From Deltaproteobacteria bacterium (GTDB taxonomy: Bacteria > Desulfobacterota > Syntrophia > Syntrophales > UBA2185), in contig JAPLJS010000012.1 in assembly GCA_026388545.1 (NCBI GenBank), positions 1-46,008 on the forward strand: 46,008 bases of DNA. The letters run 5' to 3'. Below the pieces are notes generated by a model that worked only from the letters and a program-made list of their open reading frames with translations, did no database searches and was not told the origin of the DNA. The position numbers and the translations under genes are program-made. Shown here one piece after another: positions 16,997-25,837 of the stretch; the first letter of the stretch is position 1, and each line of letters opens with the position of its first letter.

Positions 16997-17227
16997 ATGA
17001 AATGCATGGATAGAATCGAGCTTAATCCAAGGGTCTGCAACGGTCGACCTGTTATAAGAGGAACAAGAATCCCGATTTCCGTTATTATTGAGCAGATCGC
17101 GGAGGGCGCTTCATGGGACGAGTTGCTTGTTAACTACCCTGAATTGAAACGTGAAGATATACAGGCAGCCTTATTTTATGCAAGGGAAACCATCGAGCAT
17201 ACCGATATCAGAATAGCCTATGCCTGA
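16997..17227 (+). CDS. DUF433-family antitoxin
   Basis: 76 aa. The motif RVCNGRPVIRGTRIPISVII followed by ELLVNYPELKREDIQAAL is diagnostic of DUF433, a small winged-helix-like domain. Family members sit before DUF5615 PIN-like proteins and act as VapB45-type antitoxins and autoregulators. AGGAGA lies 7 bp before the ATG. The stop lies 8 bp inside the toxin gene, so translation is coupled. It is most likely the DNA-binding antidote of the pair. Confidence 0.9.
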   Translation: MKCMDRIELNPRVCNGRPVIRGTRIPISVIIEQIAEGASWDELLVNYPELKREDIQAALFYARETIEHTDIRIAYA

Positions 17228-17591
17228 AAATATCAAGCTTTATCTGGACCAGATGCTGCAAGCGCACATTGCCCGTGTCTTGCGTGATGAAGGCTTTGAT
17301 GTTCTACGAGTCTCGGAAACCGGTCAATCTCGTGCTGACGACGAACAAGTACTGAAGAAAGCAATCGACGATAATAGAATACTCATTACGCTGGATGAAC
17401 ACTTCGGTGATTGGGCAATCCTCCCGCTGAGCAGGCATCCTGGTGTAATTCGTCTGAAGGTTAATCCGACTACCTCCGATAACATATTACGTATTCTCCT
17501 GCCCTTTTTGCGTCGCCTTTTCCCCGATAAGATTGAGAACCATCTTGTCATACTTTCATCAAGCCGGGAAAAGTGGATTTCCACAGAATGA
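17220..17591 (+). CDS. DUF5615 PIN-like (Mut7-C/VapC45-type) toxin
   Basis: 123 aa. The acidic residues of the PIN-like fold are in place: D10 (LYLDQML), D40/D41 (SRADDEQ), D59 (ITLDEHFGDW) and D64. Members are presumed RNases partnered by DUF433 antitoxins. The start overlaps the antitoxin by 8 bp. The DUF5615 half of such pairs is usually the toxin. The module is bracketed by ~310-bp direct repeats, so it may be gained or lost as a unit. Confidence 0.88.
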   Translation: MPENIKLYLDQMLQAHIARVLRDEGFDVLRVSETGQSRADDEQVLKKAIDDNRILITLDEHFGDWAILPLSRHPGVIRLKVNPTTSDNILRILLPFLRRLFPDKIENHLVILSSSREKWISTE

Positions 17592-17638
17592 CGACTAAAG
17601 GTCAAATCATACTACTATCTACAACTCTTCCTAAATTA

Positions 17639-17952
17639 CCTGAAGAAACTACCCTCCCTGGGTGGGTGGGAGGGGGTTGAGGGAGGGGGTAATTAATCCG
17701 CTCATTCTGCAAATAGCGGAGCCACAGCCATCCCCTGTCATCCCGGACTTGATCCGGGATCCATTCCTTTGATCCTCGAAAAATGACTTGACGGATTTCA
17801 TGTTTAGTTATATTTTCGCTTAAATTTCAAATGGATATTGAGGACAATATTGTAAACCCCCTTTAACTTATCAACCAAGAGGGATACATGGACTGATTTC
17901 CCGCAACCCCGTTTCTCAAAGGAGATCGGGTTTTTGTGTTTATAGGGAAAGA
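17639..17952 (+). repeat. ~310-bp direct repeat, copy 2 (right of toxin-antitoxin pair)
   Basis: It matches 16411-16720 over its whole length in the same orientation, with small indels and substitutions. The unique sequence between the copies (16721-17638) is just the toxin-antitoxin operon and its promoter. The copies are long enough for homologous excision. Confidence 0.9.
17905..17936 (+). terminator. Terminator-like hairpin inside direct repeat copy 2
   Basis: AACCC (from 17905) pairs with GGGTT (17928-17932) followed by T residues. It is the likely terminator of the toxin-antitoxin transcript. The stem is weaker than in copy 1. Confidence 0.5.
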
Positions 17953-18255
17953 AATGGTGGAAGAAAAGTAGCCTGTCCCCTTTCCCTCCTTTCACCTCCC
18001 TTTTCAGCTTTTCAGCCCCCGCTCTTTCGAATACAAGTCGATGGTTATGTCCACCCGACTAGCTCATTAATTACAGATTCAAACATATGAAGCTGAACTG
18101 TTTATTTTTCCGTTTAAGAAAAAAGCGAATGTCTTCCTGTACTACACAAATCGGCAACCGAGACGAAAATGCAGGACTTCAATCCGTAATAAACACAATT
18201 CACGCCTGACGACAAACATCGACACCACACCTAACATTTTGTGGCCAAAATCCTC
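17953..18255. other. Intergenic region, no recognised feature
   Basis: About 300 bp of AT-rich sequence between repeat copy 2 and the promoter at 18256. No ORF, hairpin or repeat stands out. Confidence 0.5.
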
Positions 18256-18284
18256 TTGACACACAAGATCCTTCTTCATATACT
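18256..18284 (+). promoter_or_regulatory. Strong sigma-70 promoter of the rubrerythrin-like gene
   Basis: Perfect TTGACA (18256-18261), 17-bp spacer, TATACT (18279-18284). It predicts a leader of about 70 nt. Confidence 0.8.
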
Positions 18285-18362
18285 CCCACTGTGAAAAAGC
18301 AATGCCTTATTAAAAAATAAAAAAGAGAATTCTTATCAAACAAAGATTGAGGAGGTCAAGCC

Positions 18363-18887
18363 ATGGCTAAAAAACAAGATTTAGACGTGTTTGATTTCGC
18401 CATCAAGGCGGAAAAGGATGGCATGGACTTTTACATGAAGGCAGCCAAGAAATTCTCCAGCAGCAACGAGCAACTCAAGAAGCTGTTTGTCGCTCTGGCC
18501 AAAGAGGAAGCTGCCCACATGAAGATCTTCATGGATTTCAAGATCAAGGCGGAAAGCAAGGGCATCGATCAATTCCTGAAAAGCCCGGAAATCGACGCCT
18601 ATCTTGAAGTGATCGTCCAGGAAGGGCTGTTCCCCAAGGGTGAAACGGTCGACAAGCGCCTGGAAAAGGTGGAAACGGTGGGGCAGGCGGCGGCAATCGC
18701 CATGGCGGCGGAAAAGAACGCCATCCTGCTGTATACGGAATTAGCCAAATCATCCAGGGACAAGGAGCAGAAGAAGTTCTTCGAAAAGATCGTCAAGGAA
18801 GAGAAATTGCACTTGGTCATGGTAAGCGGCCTGCGGGCTGATCATGATCCCCTGTACGCCGCCCTGAGATTTGGACGGTTCATCTGA
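18363..18887 (+). CDS. Rubrerythrin-like ferritin-fold diiron protein
   Basis: 174 aa, all helical. Two ExxH half-sites and two more glutamates form the diiron set: E17 (KAEKDGMDFY), E49xxH52 (KEEAAH), E117 (AAEKNAI) and E147xxH150 (KEEKLH). It lacks the C-terminal rubredoxin domain of true rubrerythrin, so it belongs to the single-domain group. In anaerobes such proteins remove peroxide or handle iron, receiving electrons from separate rubredoxins. Ribosome binding site GAGGAGG lies 6 bp before the ATG. The strong promoter suggests high expression. Monocistronic. Confidence 0.9.
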   Translation: MAKKQDLDVFDFAIKAEKDGMDFYMKAAKKFSSSNEQLKKLFVALAKEEAAHMKIFMDFKIKAESKGIDQFLKSPEIDAYLEVIVQEGLFPKGETVDKRLEKVETVGQAAAIAMAAEKNAILLYTELAKSSRDKEQKKFFEKIVKEEKLHLVMVSGLRADHDPLYAALRFGRFI

Positions 18888-19271
18888 ATCAGACAAATTC
18901 GATGGGCAACTCGCGAAATTCTTTCTGAAACTCCTCCGTCAGATCCCGGATGATCATGGAAACGATCAACCGGGTAATGTCGGTGAAGGTGAATCAATTG
19001 AAATTAGGGGATACTTCCCTATTTATTATTATTCCAGCGTCAATAAAACAAATATTTCTGTTGATAATCATCAATACTTTCAACTATTTCAGAGCGTTTG
19101 TTTGTAGGTGTTACCAAGTTTCAGCACAATTCTAATTTTGCTTGATAATGTTTACGCATTACCGGGTGAAAGGTACTACACGAATGAATTGGGCGTGAAT
19201 CTCGCTTTCAAATCAATAGTACACCCGTCCCCAATTACGCCCAATTACCCTCCTGACATCCTCGATGAACT
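18888..19271. other. Intergenic region with a possible gene fragment and an inverted repeat
   Basis: On the minus strand, about 18889-18991 reads as 33 codons ending in EFRELPIEFV and a stop. An upstream in-frame stop leaves no room for a full gene, so it may be a decayed C-terminus. Further right, AATTGGGCGT (19187-19196) and ACGCCCAATT (19237-19246) form a perfect 10-bp inverted repeat with a 40-nt loop. Neither is recognised. Confidence 0.35.
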
Positions 19272-20027
19272 TTAAAGAAGTAGGTTTACGAACCGCAGGT
19301 AGGGGCGCATGGCGCGGGTGCCGCCGCCTTCGGAGATGATCTGCATGACCTTATTCTCATCCCGGACGATGGCCCCTCCTAAGTGATTGACCGGTGTATC
19401 CTGAAAGATTTCCGGGCACAGGGGCGTTGAGGGGCCGAGAACGGCGACATGCCGGGGATTTCCCAGGCCGTTCAGGACTTTCTCAAGCGTGTCATTGAGG
19501 AGAGTGGTTGCCGTAATGATTGCTATGGTACACTCCTTTAGTATCCTGTCACTCTCTTTCTTATCAAGAACTGCCATGCGGGTGGGGTCCCGTTCAATAA
19601 CGGAAAGTTGTGCTCCCGTCGCTTCGATCTTCGGAACCATCGGAGTGAAGAGACCGACCATGGCCACCCGGTCATCGGGCGTCAGTTTCATGATCGAGAG
19701 TGAATCTCTTTCATCCTCAATACATGCTGTATGAAGAATGGCATTCGCGGTGGCAAGCCCCAGGGCTTTTTCCAGGGGATTCCGATCTTCTATAAGGTTA
19801 TTCAGAAGTGAGGGCTCCTTTGCACCGGCTAACTTCCCTGCCTCAGGAAACACTGAACAGTCTGGCGGTAACTCATGCAGTAACAGGGCCGCAAGCCCCA
19901 TGCGCTGAACATCCAACCGCACCGCCACATAGCTCAGGCCGAACCGAACGTCTTCGACGATAAGGTTTTCACCCTTATGGGAAACAATGCCATGAAGACG
20001 TTGTGCTATTTCACCTGGTGGGAGCAT
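19272..20027 (-). CDS. DUF364/DUF4213-type protein (putative heavy-metal chelation, Rossmann-like)
   Basis: 251 aa from the ATG at 20027. An N-terminal DUF4213-like part (VEDVRFGLSYVAVRL) is followed by a Rossmann-like half with VAMVGLFTPMVPKIEATG, ITATTLLNDTLEKVL and VAVLGPSTPLCPEIF. These features are typical of DUF364 proteins, which are thought to bind metals or small ligands. The open frame continues to 20081, but those 18 codons are translated from a dispersed CCCTCC repeat. The same repeat supplies GGAGGGGGA right before the ATG at 20027, so I prefer that start. It follows the giant AAA+/VWA gene on the same strand after a repeat-filled gap of about 150 bp. Function unknown. Confidence 0.8.
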   Translation of the reverse strand: MLPPGEIAQRLHGIVSHKGENLIVEDVRFGLSYVAVRLDVQRMGLAALLLHELPPDCSVFPEAGKLAGAKEPSLLNNLIEDRNPLEKALGLATANAILHTACIEDERDSLSIMKLTPDDRVAMVGLFTPMVPKIEATGAQLSVIERDPTRMAVLDKKESDRILKECTIAIITATTLLNDTLEKVLNGLGNPRHVAVLGPSTPLCPEIFQDTPVNHLGGAIVRDENKVMQIISEGGGTRAMRPYLRFVNLLL

Positions 20028-20028
20028 T

Positions 20029-20064
20029 CCCCCTCCCTCAATCCCTCCCACCAGGGGAGGGAAG
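20029..20064 (-). repeat. CCCTCC-rich dispersed repeat, inverted copy
   Basis: CCCTCCCTCAATCCCTCCCA and flanking bases match, in reverse orientation, the elements at 16421-16456, 17651-17689 and 40491-40529. The consensus can fold through CCCTCCC..GGTGGGAGGG. It forms the ribosome binding site of the DUF364 gene. Confidence 0.75.
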
Positions 20065-20081
20065 TCCAAAGAGTTTCTCAA

Positions 20082-20170
20082 ACAGGCAGGACGCCGGTCC
20101 TGCCGTTAAGTAGATTGGGAGGACTATTACAGACAGACGGGACGCCTGTCCTACCATTGAGCAGATTGGT
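20082..20170 (+). repeat. Two tandem copies of a ~38-bp GGACGCC(T/G)GTCCT element
   Basis: ACAGGCAGGACGCCGGTCCT (from 20082) and ACAGACGGGACGCCTGTCCT (from 20133) are followed by related tails ending AGATTGG. Related single copies lie at 31846-31874 and 41425-41460. This is an intergenic dispersed family. Confidence 0.7.
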
Positions 20171-20176
20171 TTCCCG

Positions 20177-23100
20177 TCACGTCGAAAAGTGGGTATATCG
20201 CTTGAAGGATGCAAACTCCTTTTGTTCGACTTTTTTTACTTCCTTTTTATCCTCAGGAATTTTTTCATCACGGCCCTTACGTTTTTTACCCTTTGTCTGT
20301 TTGCGTGCTCCGGGGGCTGTCGCAGGAGCGTTACTCCAGGTATCTATCAGACCGGCCAGCTCTCCCAGATTGGTTAACTCTTCAACCCAGACCTCGGTAA
20401 ATCGTGACCTCAGGGCGGGGGAAAGCAGATTTCTTGATTGATGCACAGAAGGCGGATTTATCGCCAGGAATATCCTGAAATTAGGATGGGCATAGCAGAT
20501 ATTTTCCTCTCCATCAATTACATAGCCAAAGTCGAGGAGGCTGTTTACGTATTCGGATAAGGGAGACAGATTCGCTTCATCGATCAATAGCCAGCTCCCC
20601 TCCTCCATTGCCGAAAACAGAAGCCCCTTCCTGTAACGCCATTTCCCCTTCTTATCTTGCGTATAACCGCCCAGGAGTTCTTCCATGCCTGTATCGGAGG
20701 AGAGGTTGACATAATAGAGGTTGGTCTCCTTTTGCCTGGCTAAATATCTGATAAGGGTAGTCTTTCCGGAGGCGGGATTTCCTACCACAAGAACCGGCTC
20801 ACTGTGTATGAGGGCTTTCAGGATCAGATAGAGGGTCGTCCTCTGTGTTGGGGTGGGTATAATGTCCGCGTCATGTCGGGGAATAAATTCATCCCCTTTT
20901 GAGGATATTACGGTCCCAAGCAGGGATTTCAGGTCTTCAGAAGAAGACATGAGCACCGCTTCCAGATCCAGGCCCTTCGCTCTGAAACCAAAATGAGTAT
21001 CCAATAAGCTTACCACCGCTTCTCTTTCGGATTCATCCCTCAGCCTGCCTATATAGATGCTGAAGAACTCCAGGAAGAACTTTTTCAGGAACTCATCATC
21101 TGCCGGCCCTGTTGCGAGGATCGGTTCTAATCTCTTGCCCAGCCTGATGATATCTCTGAGGGTAAAGGTAAACGGGTCTTTTTCCGCCCTGCCGATAATG
21201 CGGCTATCCGCCTGATTCTGTAAGGTGGTGTGGAATCTCGCGATCGGAAGGGCCAAAGAAGAAGAAATTTCGAATAAGGAACTTAATATCTGGGACAGTT
21301 CTTCCTCGGAGAGCTCTTTTTGATAGAGGATTTTAAACCGTGATAAAAAAACCTCCGAGAGTTTCTGTCTCTGGCTGTAACTTTCAGGGTTTCCGGTGGC
21401 AAAGAGCCTGAAGTCCGGATGGGGATACAATTCCTTTTGCTCCCCGTTTGCCGAATATGATATCTTTCCCGTAATCAGATAGTCATTCAATATCTCAACA
21501 ACTTCGGAAGACGCCAGGTTTATTTCTTCGAGAGCCAGCCACAAACCCTCTCGCGCCGCATTCAAAAGAATCCCATCCTGCCAGACGAATCTTCCTTCGC
21601 TATCCGGTTTAATACCACCGATTATCTCAAACTTGGAGGTATACGGATTGATGGAATACGAGAGGTGCTCGTAGCCCAATACCTTGGCCAGCCATTTAAT
21701 TAAGAAACTCTTCCCTGTTGAGGTAGGGCCCAGGAGCAGGATAGCGTGTTTCAATAAATAGCCGATACTTAACGTCTCTATAATATGATAGCCGGAGGCC
21801 GTCATCACGCAGGCAGGGATCTCAGTGCTCTGTGATGTCCTGTCCAAAAGAAGATTCCCCACGGTTAACAACTTTTCATCAACCTGAACCTGGCTGGAAT
21901 GTGTACCGGAGAGGGTATTTGCCATCGGTTCGCCCAGCATCGCATTGAAAGAGGATAAAACCTTGCTGAATTCTTTTTCATTGCTCGATATTAAATCCGA
22001 AAAGATTTTTATTGAAGCCCGTGCGGCGACCTGACGGACTGACCAGATCTTATCCTTTAATCTCCTTTCCAGTTTGCTTAAATCAGCATCATTCCCCTGT
22101 TGGAAAAGCGTATGATGGATCTGCACTAAAGCCAGGGCTGCTGCCTGGTGGACAAACCAGTTTTCATCCTTTAACCGTTCTTCCAATGCCTTAAAGGTTA
22201 TCTTCCTCCGGTTGTAACTGTGGGGCCATATCCGGCCCAGGGCCTGGGCTGCGGCCTGGCATACGGACCTGTCCACATCCGCGTCCCATAACCTCTCTTC
22301 CAGTTTTTTTAAGTTTACACTTTTTCCCCTTTTGATAAGGACAGGGTATATCTGGCCCAACGTCTGGCATGCGGCCTGGCGGACGGACCAGCTTATGTCT
22401 TCAAGTTTTTCTTCTATATCTTTTAAGTCCATCTTCCCCTGGTAATAGCGGTGAAACCAGATCCGGCCCAGTGCCTGAGATGCGGCCTGGCGGACAGACC
22501 AGTCATCATCGTCCAACCGTTCTTCCAGTACACTTAAGCTTACCTCTTTCCCCCGTTTGATAAGGGGGGGATAGGTTTGACCCAGGGCAAGGGCTGCGGT
22601 CTGACGGACGAGTATGTTTTTATCCTTCAATTTATCTTCCAATCTGCTTACATCCACTTCAATCCCCTGCTTGATGAGTGCAGGATAGATCTGGCCCAGG
22701 GATTCGGCTTCGGCCTGACGGACAAACCAGTTTTTATTCCACAATCCCTCTTCCAGTTTGCTCAGGTTTACATCTATTCCCTGTTTGACCAGCGCCGGAT
22801 AGATCTTACCTAAGGCCCGCGCTGCGGCCTGGCGGAGGGCCCAGTTTGTGTCATCCAGTCTATGCTCTAATTCCGCTAGCGATACTTTCCCCTTGCGATA
22901 ATTTTGATACCATATCCGGCTTAAGGCCTGAGCCGCGGCCCGGCATACCGTGGGATCTTCATCATTCAATCCTTTCTCCAAAGCACCCAGGTCTGCGTCT
23001 TTTCCCTGTTTGATAAGTGCGCGGTAGACCCGTCCCAGGGCTAAGGCTGCGGGCTGCCTGACAGCCCAGCTTTTATCCTCTAATTTTTTCTCCAATTCCT

Positions 23101-25585
23101 CTAAGGTTATTTCTTTTATGAGTTCATCGTGGATGACCCGGAAACACGCCTCCAATCCGGGAATACACACAAACGCAATATCAGAGGAACTGACAAGCTC
23201 CTTCAATAATGAGAGGGCTTTCTCAAGCTCCGGATGTGAGTTGTGCTTCATCACAATATCCAGTAAAGGAGCCAGATCATGAGGGATTGATGCCACGGGG
23301 ACCGCTGCATGGGAAGACGCGGGGAGGAAGTCTTGAGGCACATCCTGAGGGGTAAAGTCAGGGAATATCCTCTGGATATCCGTAAGTTTTTCCAGGATAA
23401 GCTCCCTTACCCTGTACGGTTGCTCCTGGGGGTCGATAAAGGCATATTTCAGGCTCCTCCCGAACCCCTCTTTTTCAGGATAACCCCTGCTTAATAAAAA
23501 CCCCAACAACTCCGAAGCCCTCTTCAAGTGTCTCACATTGAAGGTAGGGATATTCTGCTTTTGATGAAGGTAGATACCCGCCAGGAGTTCAGACAAATCC
23601 TGAGGAAGAGCAAGTGTCGGCAATTCCCCGCCGCTTCTGCCTTCATGGTGCGGCGTCAAAAAACTTTGCCAAAATACGTCCTGATGAACCAGTCTTTCCT
23701 CCAATATGCCGGAAAGTACGGAGGGCAGTTCTTCTACTTTGTCTATTTGTATACCGCTCTTATAACGTTTTATAACCTCGGTTACTTCTTCGCCTAATCC
23801 CACTCCCAGTACCTCAATCTTTTGATCTAAAGCTTCTTTCTGAAGCTGAAAAAAAGTCTTTCCTGTTGTATTCACGTTTCCCTCTCCATCAGTCACCATA
23901 ATGATCCATCGTGATGAATCCTCCGGCTGATCTTTTAATATATTCGTAGCTAACTGAAGGGTATCCGCATCAGCGGTTGAACCTCCCGGTATGTACATGG
24001 ACACCTCTTCGAATAACAATCTCCGGTCAGGGGGAGTCAGCTTCCTGCCAAACTCTTTGTGCATGACCGGGCTATCGGAAAATCCGATTACCGCATAATC
24101 GATGCCGATATGATCCAACGCCTCCATAAAGACTAAAAGGCCCGCCAGGGCCGATGTTCTCTTGGGTTCTTCCATAGAGGCGGATTCATCCAGAGCCAGG
24201 ACTATCTTGTGATCTCTCTGGGAGGGAAGCCTTCTCTTCAAGAATACCCGTAAATCCTTCTCCTGGACGGGAATACCCTCGCTCAATTTTCGGGAAAGCT
24301 CCATTGCCCTTCGTAAATCCGGCTTCTGGCCTGAGGGGAAATAGCCCTTAAACGTCGGTCTTTTATTTTTTGAGAAGTGATTTTCCAGGACCCCGCTTAA
24401 TGCCTGGACTAAATTCGAGATGAGCTTATAGACCCTCTCATATTCGCTTATCTTCGCGTCCTGCTCCCGGTTAATGATGCGCTGCTTTTTGATGAGGTCC
24501 CGGAGCGTCTCCGCAGGCAGAGGCTCTGATTTCCTCTCCTCGTGAGATTCCCCCCCTTCTACAAGTGTCTCTTTTTCTTCAGAAACGCCCTTTCTGTATC
24601 CATCACTTTTTCTCGTAATCTGTTTTTCCGTCTTTGGGGAAAATCTATTCGCCAGCTCCTTTGCGTTCAGTTCCAGGAGCTTCCTGGCCTCTTCCTCCAG
24701 CTCACCAGGGCTTAAATCCTCCTGGGCGCATTTTTTCTGTTTTATCTGGATCTGATTATTTTTTATCTCTTCAGCTAATTTTTCTATTGTTATCCTGACT
24801 AAATTTTCATACTCGGGGAGAATTGTATCCCTGACCATCAGGGCGGCTTCTTCAGCGAATTTCATTCTCTCTTGTTCCGAGACGCGCCCGGCAGGATAAT
24901 GATGGAAAATTGCATCAAAATCCTTATACGTCCGCTCCAATGCAACAATTACTTCAGGATTCATTATCTGGGAAGGCAAGCGGCCATATCGCCAGTAATA
25001 TCGCATGCCCAACAGATATTCTAAATTGAGATACAAGAGAAAGGGATGACACGTGGTATTCGCCTGTTCGGCTATTTCACCCCGCAGGTGCCCTACATAC
25101 GTTGATGTATTTAAATCCTGGGGGAGCAAATCGTCATAGGTTATATCCAGGTAATGTTTTATCCCCTTGAAGGCGCCGATCAGCCAGTTGTCAACCCGGC
25201 TATCCTCAAAGGCATTTAAAAGCAGCCTCGTAGATTCGCTGGAGAAGAAGCGTTTAAACACTGCTTTTCTCAAATTATGGCGGGATATCTGCCTGTGTCC
25301 TGCTTCGTGAGCGGAAAATCCTATAATCTCTTCCGGAGAAGAGGTTAAAAGCAATTCGACGGGGAATAGTATTTCGTTTGTCTCTGCATTGTATTTCCAC
25401 CGATCACCGGGCACGATGTTCAGGTTTACATCATCGCCTAAACCCGTGGAGATAATTGTTATCAGCGTAAGCAGGCGACTGTCGATTACAAGCGCCTCTA
25501 TCTCGTCTAATCCTCTCTTGCGGACCAACTCCTCTACGCACTTCGCCCGCAAAGCCCCCTGTTTTGTTTCCCTCTTATCCTGCAT
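20177..25585 (-). CDS. Giant midasin-like fusion: HEAGH domain, VWA, ten HEAT-like repeats, two AAA+ modules
   Basis: A single 1802-aa chain. Residues 1-250 carry a zincin-type HEAGH (93-97) with a candidate third ligand E127 in NAFEDSRVD. Residues 260-380 are charged and probably coiled. A VWA domain (about 460-640) has a complete MIDAS: D466, S468, S470, T537 and D566. Residues 828-1205 are ten repeats of 37-40 aa around WxVRQAAAxALGxIY. AAA+ module 1 has Walker A GPTSTGKS (K1292) and an EE (1353-1354) in place of DE in Walker B. Module 2 has GNPASGKTT (K1608), LIDEANL (D1669, E1670) and an arginine finger in ALRSRF (about 1728). A Lys/Glu-rich tail ends the protein. Both AAA+ modules are of the MoxR/midasin type. 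Such ATPase-VWA pairs usually remodel or metallate a partner; here all parts are fused. The target is unknown. Confidence 0.88.
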   Translation of the reverse strand: MQDKRETKQGALRAKCVEELVRKRGLDEIEALVIDSRLLTLITIISTGLGDDVNLNIVPGDRWKYNAETNEILFPVELLLTSSPEEIIGFSAHEAGHRQISRHNLRKAVFKRFFSSESTRLLLNAFEDSRVDNWLIGAFKGIKHYLDITYDDLLPQDLNTSTYVGHLRGEIAEQANTTCHPFLLYLNLEYLLGMRYYWRYGRLPSQIMNPEVIVALERTYKDFDAIFHHYPAGRVSEQERMKFAEEAALMVRDTILPEYENLVRITIEKLAEEIKNNQIQIKQKKCAQEDLSPGELEEEARKLLELNAKELANRFSPKTEKQITRKSDGYRKGVSEEKETLVEGGESHEERKSEPLPAETLRDLIKKQRIINREQDAKISEYERVYKLISNLVQALSGVLENHFSKNKRPTFKGYFPSGQKPDLRRAMELSRKLSEGIPVQEKDLRVFLKRRLPSQRDHKIVLALDESASMEEPKRTSALAGLLVFMEALDHIGIDYAVIGFSDSPVMHKEFGRKLTPPDRRLLFEEVSMYIPGGSTADADTLQLATNILKDQPEDSSRWIIMVTDGEGNVNTTGKTFFQLQKEALDQKIEVLGVGLGEEVTEVIKRYKSGIQIDKVEELPSVLSGILEERLVHQDVFWQSFLTPHHEGRSGGELPTLALPQDLSELLAGIYLHQKQNIPTFNVRHLKRASELLGFLLSRGYPEKEGFGRSLKYAFIDPQEQPYRVRELILEKLTDIQRIFPDFTPQDVPQDFLPASSHAAVPVASIPHDLAPLLDIVMKHNSHPELEKALSLLKELVSSSDIAFVCIPGLEACFRVIHDELIKEITLEELEKKLEDKSWAVRQPAALALGRVYRALIKQGKDADLGALEKGLNDEDPTVCRAAAQALSRIWYQNYRKGKVSLAELEHRLDDTNWALRQAAARALGKIYPALVKQGIDVNLSKLEEGLWNKNWFVRQAEAESLGQIYPALIKQGIEVDVSRLEDKLKDKNILVRQTAALALGQTYPPLIKRGKEVSLSVLEERLDDDDWSVRQAASQALGRIWFHRYYQGKMDLKDIEEKLEDISWSVRQAACQTLGQIYPVLIKRGKSVNLKKLEERLWDADVDRSVCQAAAQALGRIWPHSYNRRKITFKALEERLKDENWFVHQAAALALVQIHHTLFQQGNDADLSKLERRLKDKIWSVRQVAARASIKIFSDLISSNEKEFSKVLSSFNAMLGEPMANTLSGTHSSQVQVDEKLLTVGNLLLDRTSQSTEIPACVMTASGYHIIETLSIGYLLKHAILLLGPTSTGKSFLIKWLAKVLGYEHLSYSINPYTSKFEIIGGIKPDSEGRFVWQDGILLNAAREGLWLALEEINLASSEVVEILNDYLITGKISYSANGEQKELYPHPDFRLFATGNPESYSQRQKLSEVFLSRFKILYQKELSEEELSQILSSLFEISSSLALPIARFHTTLQNQADSRIIGRAEKDPFTFTLRDIIRLGKRLEPILATGPADDEFLKKFFLEFFSIYIGRLRDESEREAVVSLLDTHFGFRAKGLDLEAVLMSSSEDLKSLLGTVISSKGDEFIPRHDADIIPTPTQRTTLYLILKALIHSEPVLVVGNPASGKTTLIRYLARQKETNLYYVNLSSDTGMEELLGGYTQDKKGKWRYRKGLLFSAMEEGSWLLIDEANLSPLSEYVNSLLDFGYVIDGEENICYAHPNFRIFLAINPPSVHQSRNLLSPALRSRFTEVWVEELTNLGELAGLIDTWSNAPATAPGARKQTKGKKRKGRDEKIPEDKKEVKKVEQKEFASFKRYTHFST

Positions 25586-25837
25586 ATCCTCGTTTCCCTC
25601 CCCACAACTCCCCCGTTTAAAAAGAGGGATTGAGAGGAATATATCACTTGAACCCTACAAGAATTCTCTCCATGCGGTCTAAGCATAAAAAGGGGGTGCG
25701 TGTCAATGGGGAAAACAGGTATACGATGTCGGGGATAATGAACAATACCTTATATTTGGTAGTTGCATACCCTCGATATACAAGAATATTTCTCCCTATA
25801 CTTCATAGAGCCGGAAGAAATTCCTGTCAAAAATAAC
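25586..25837. other. Divergent intergenic region between the giant gene and sdhC
   Basis: About 250 bp between the giant minus-strand gene and the sdh promoter. A CCCTCCC-rich stretch close to 25600 resembles the edge of the dispersed repeat. I see no gene. Confidence 0.4.

Noticed and set aside
16411-17952. Direct repeats as long terminal repeats or IS ends of a transposon
   Set aside because: There is no transposase or integrase between them and no terminal inverted repeats or target duplications that I can see.
20177-25585. The giant AAA+/VWA protein as a phage or polymorphic-toxin component
   Set aside because: No phage structural genes, immunity gene or toxin tip domain nearby; all domains are of the MoxR/midasin kind.
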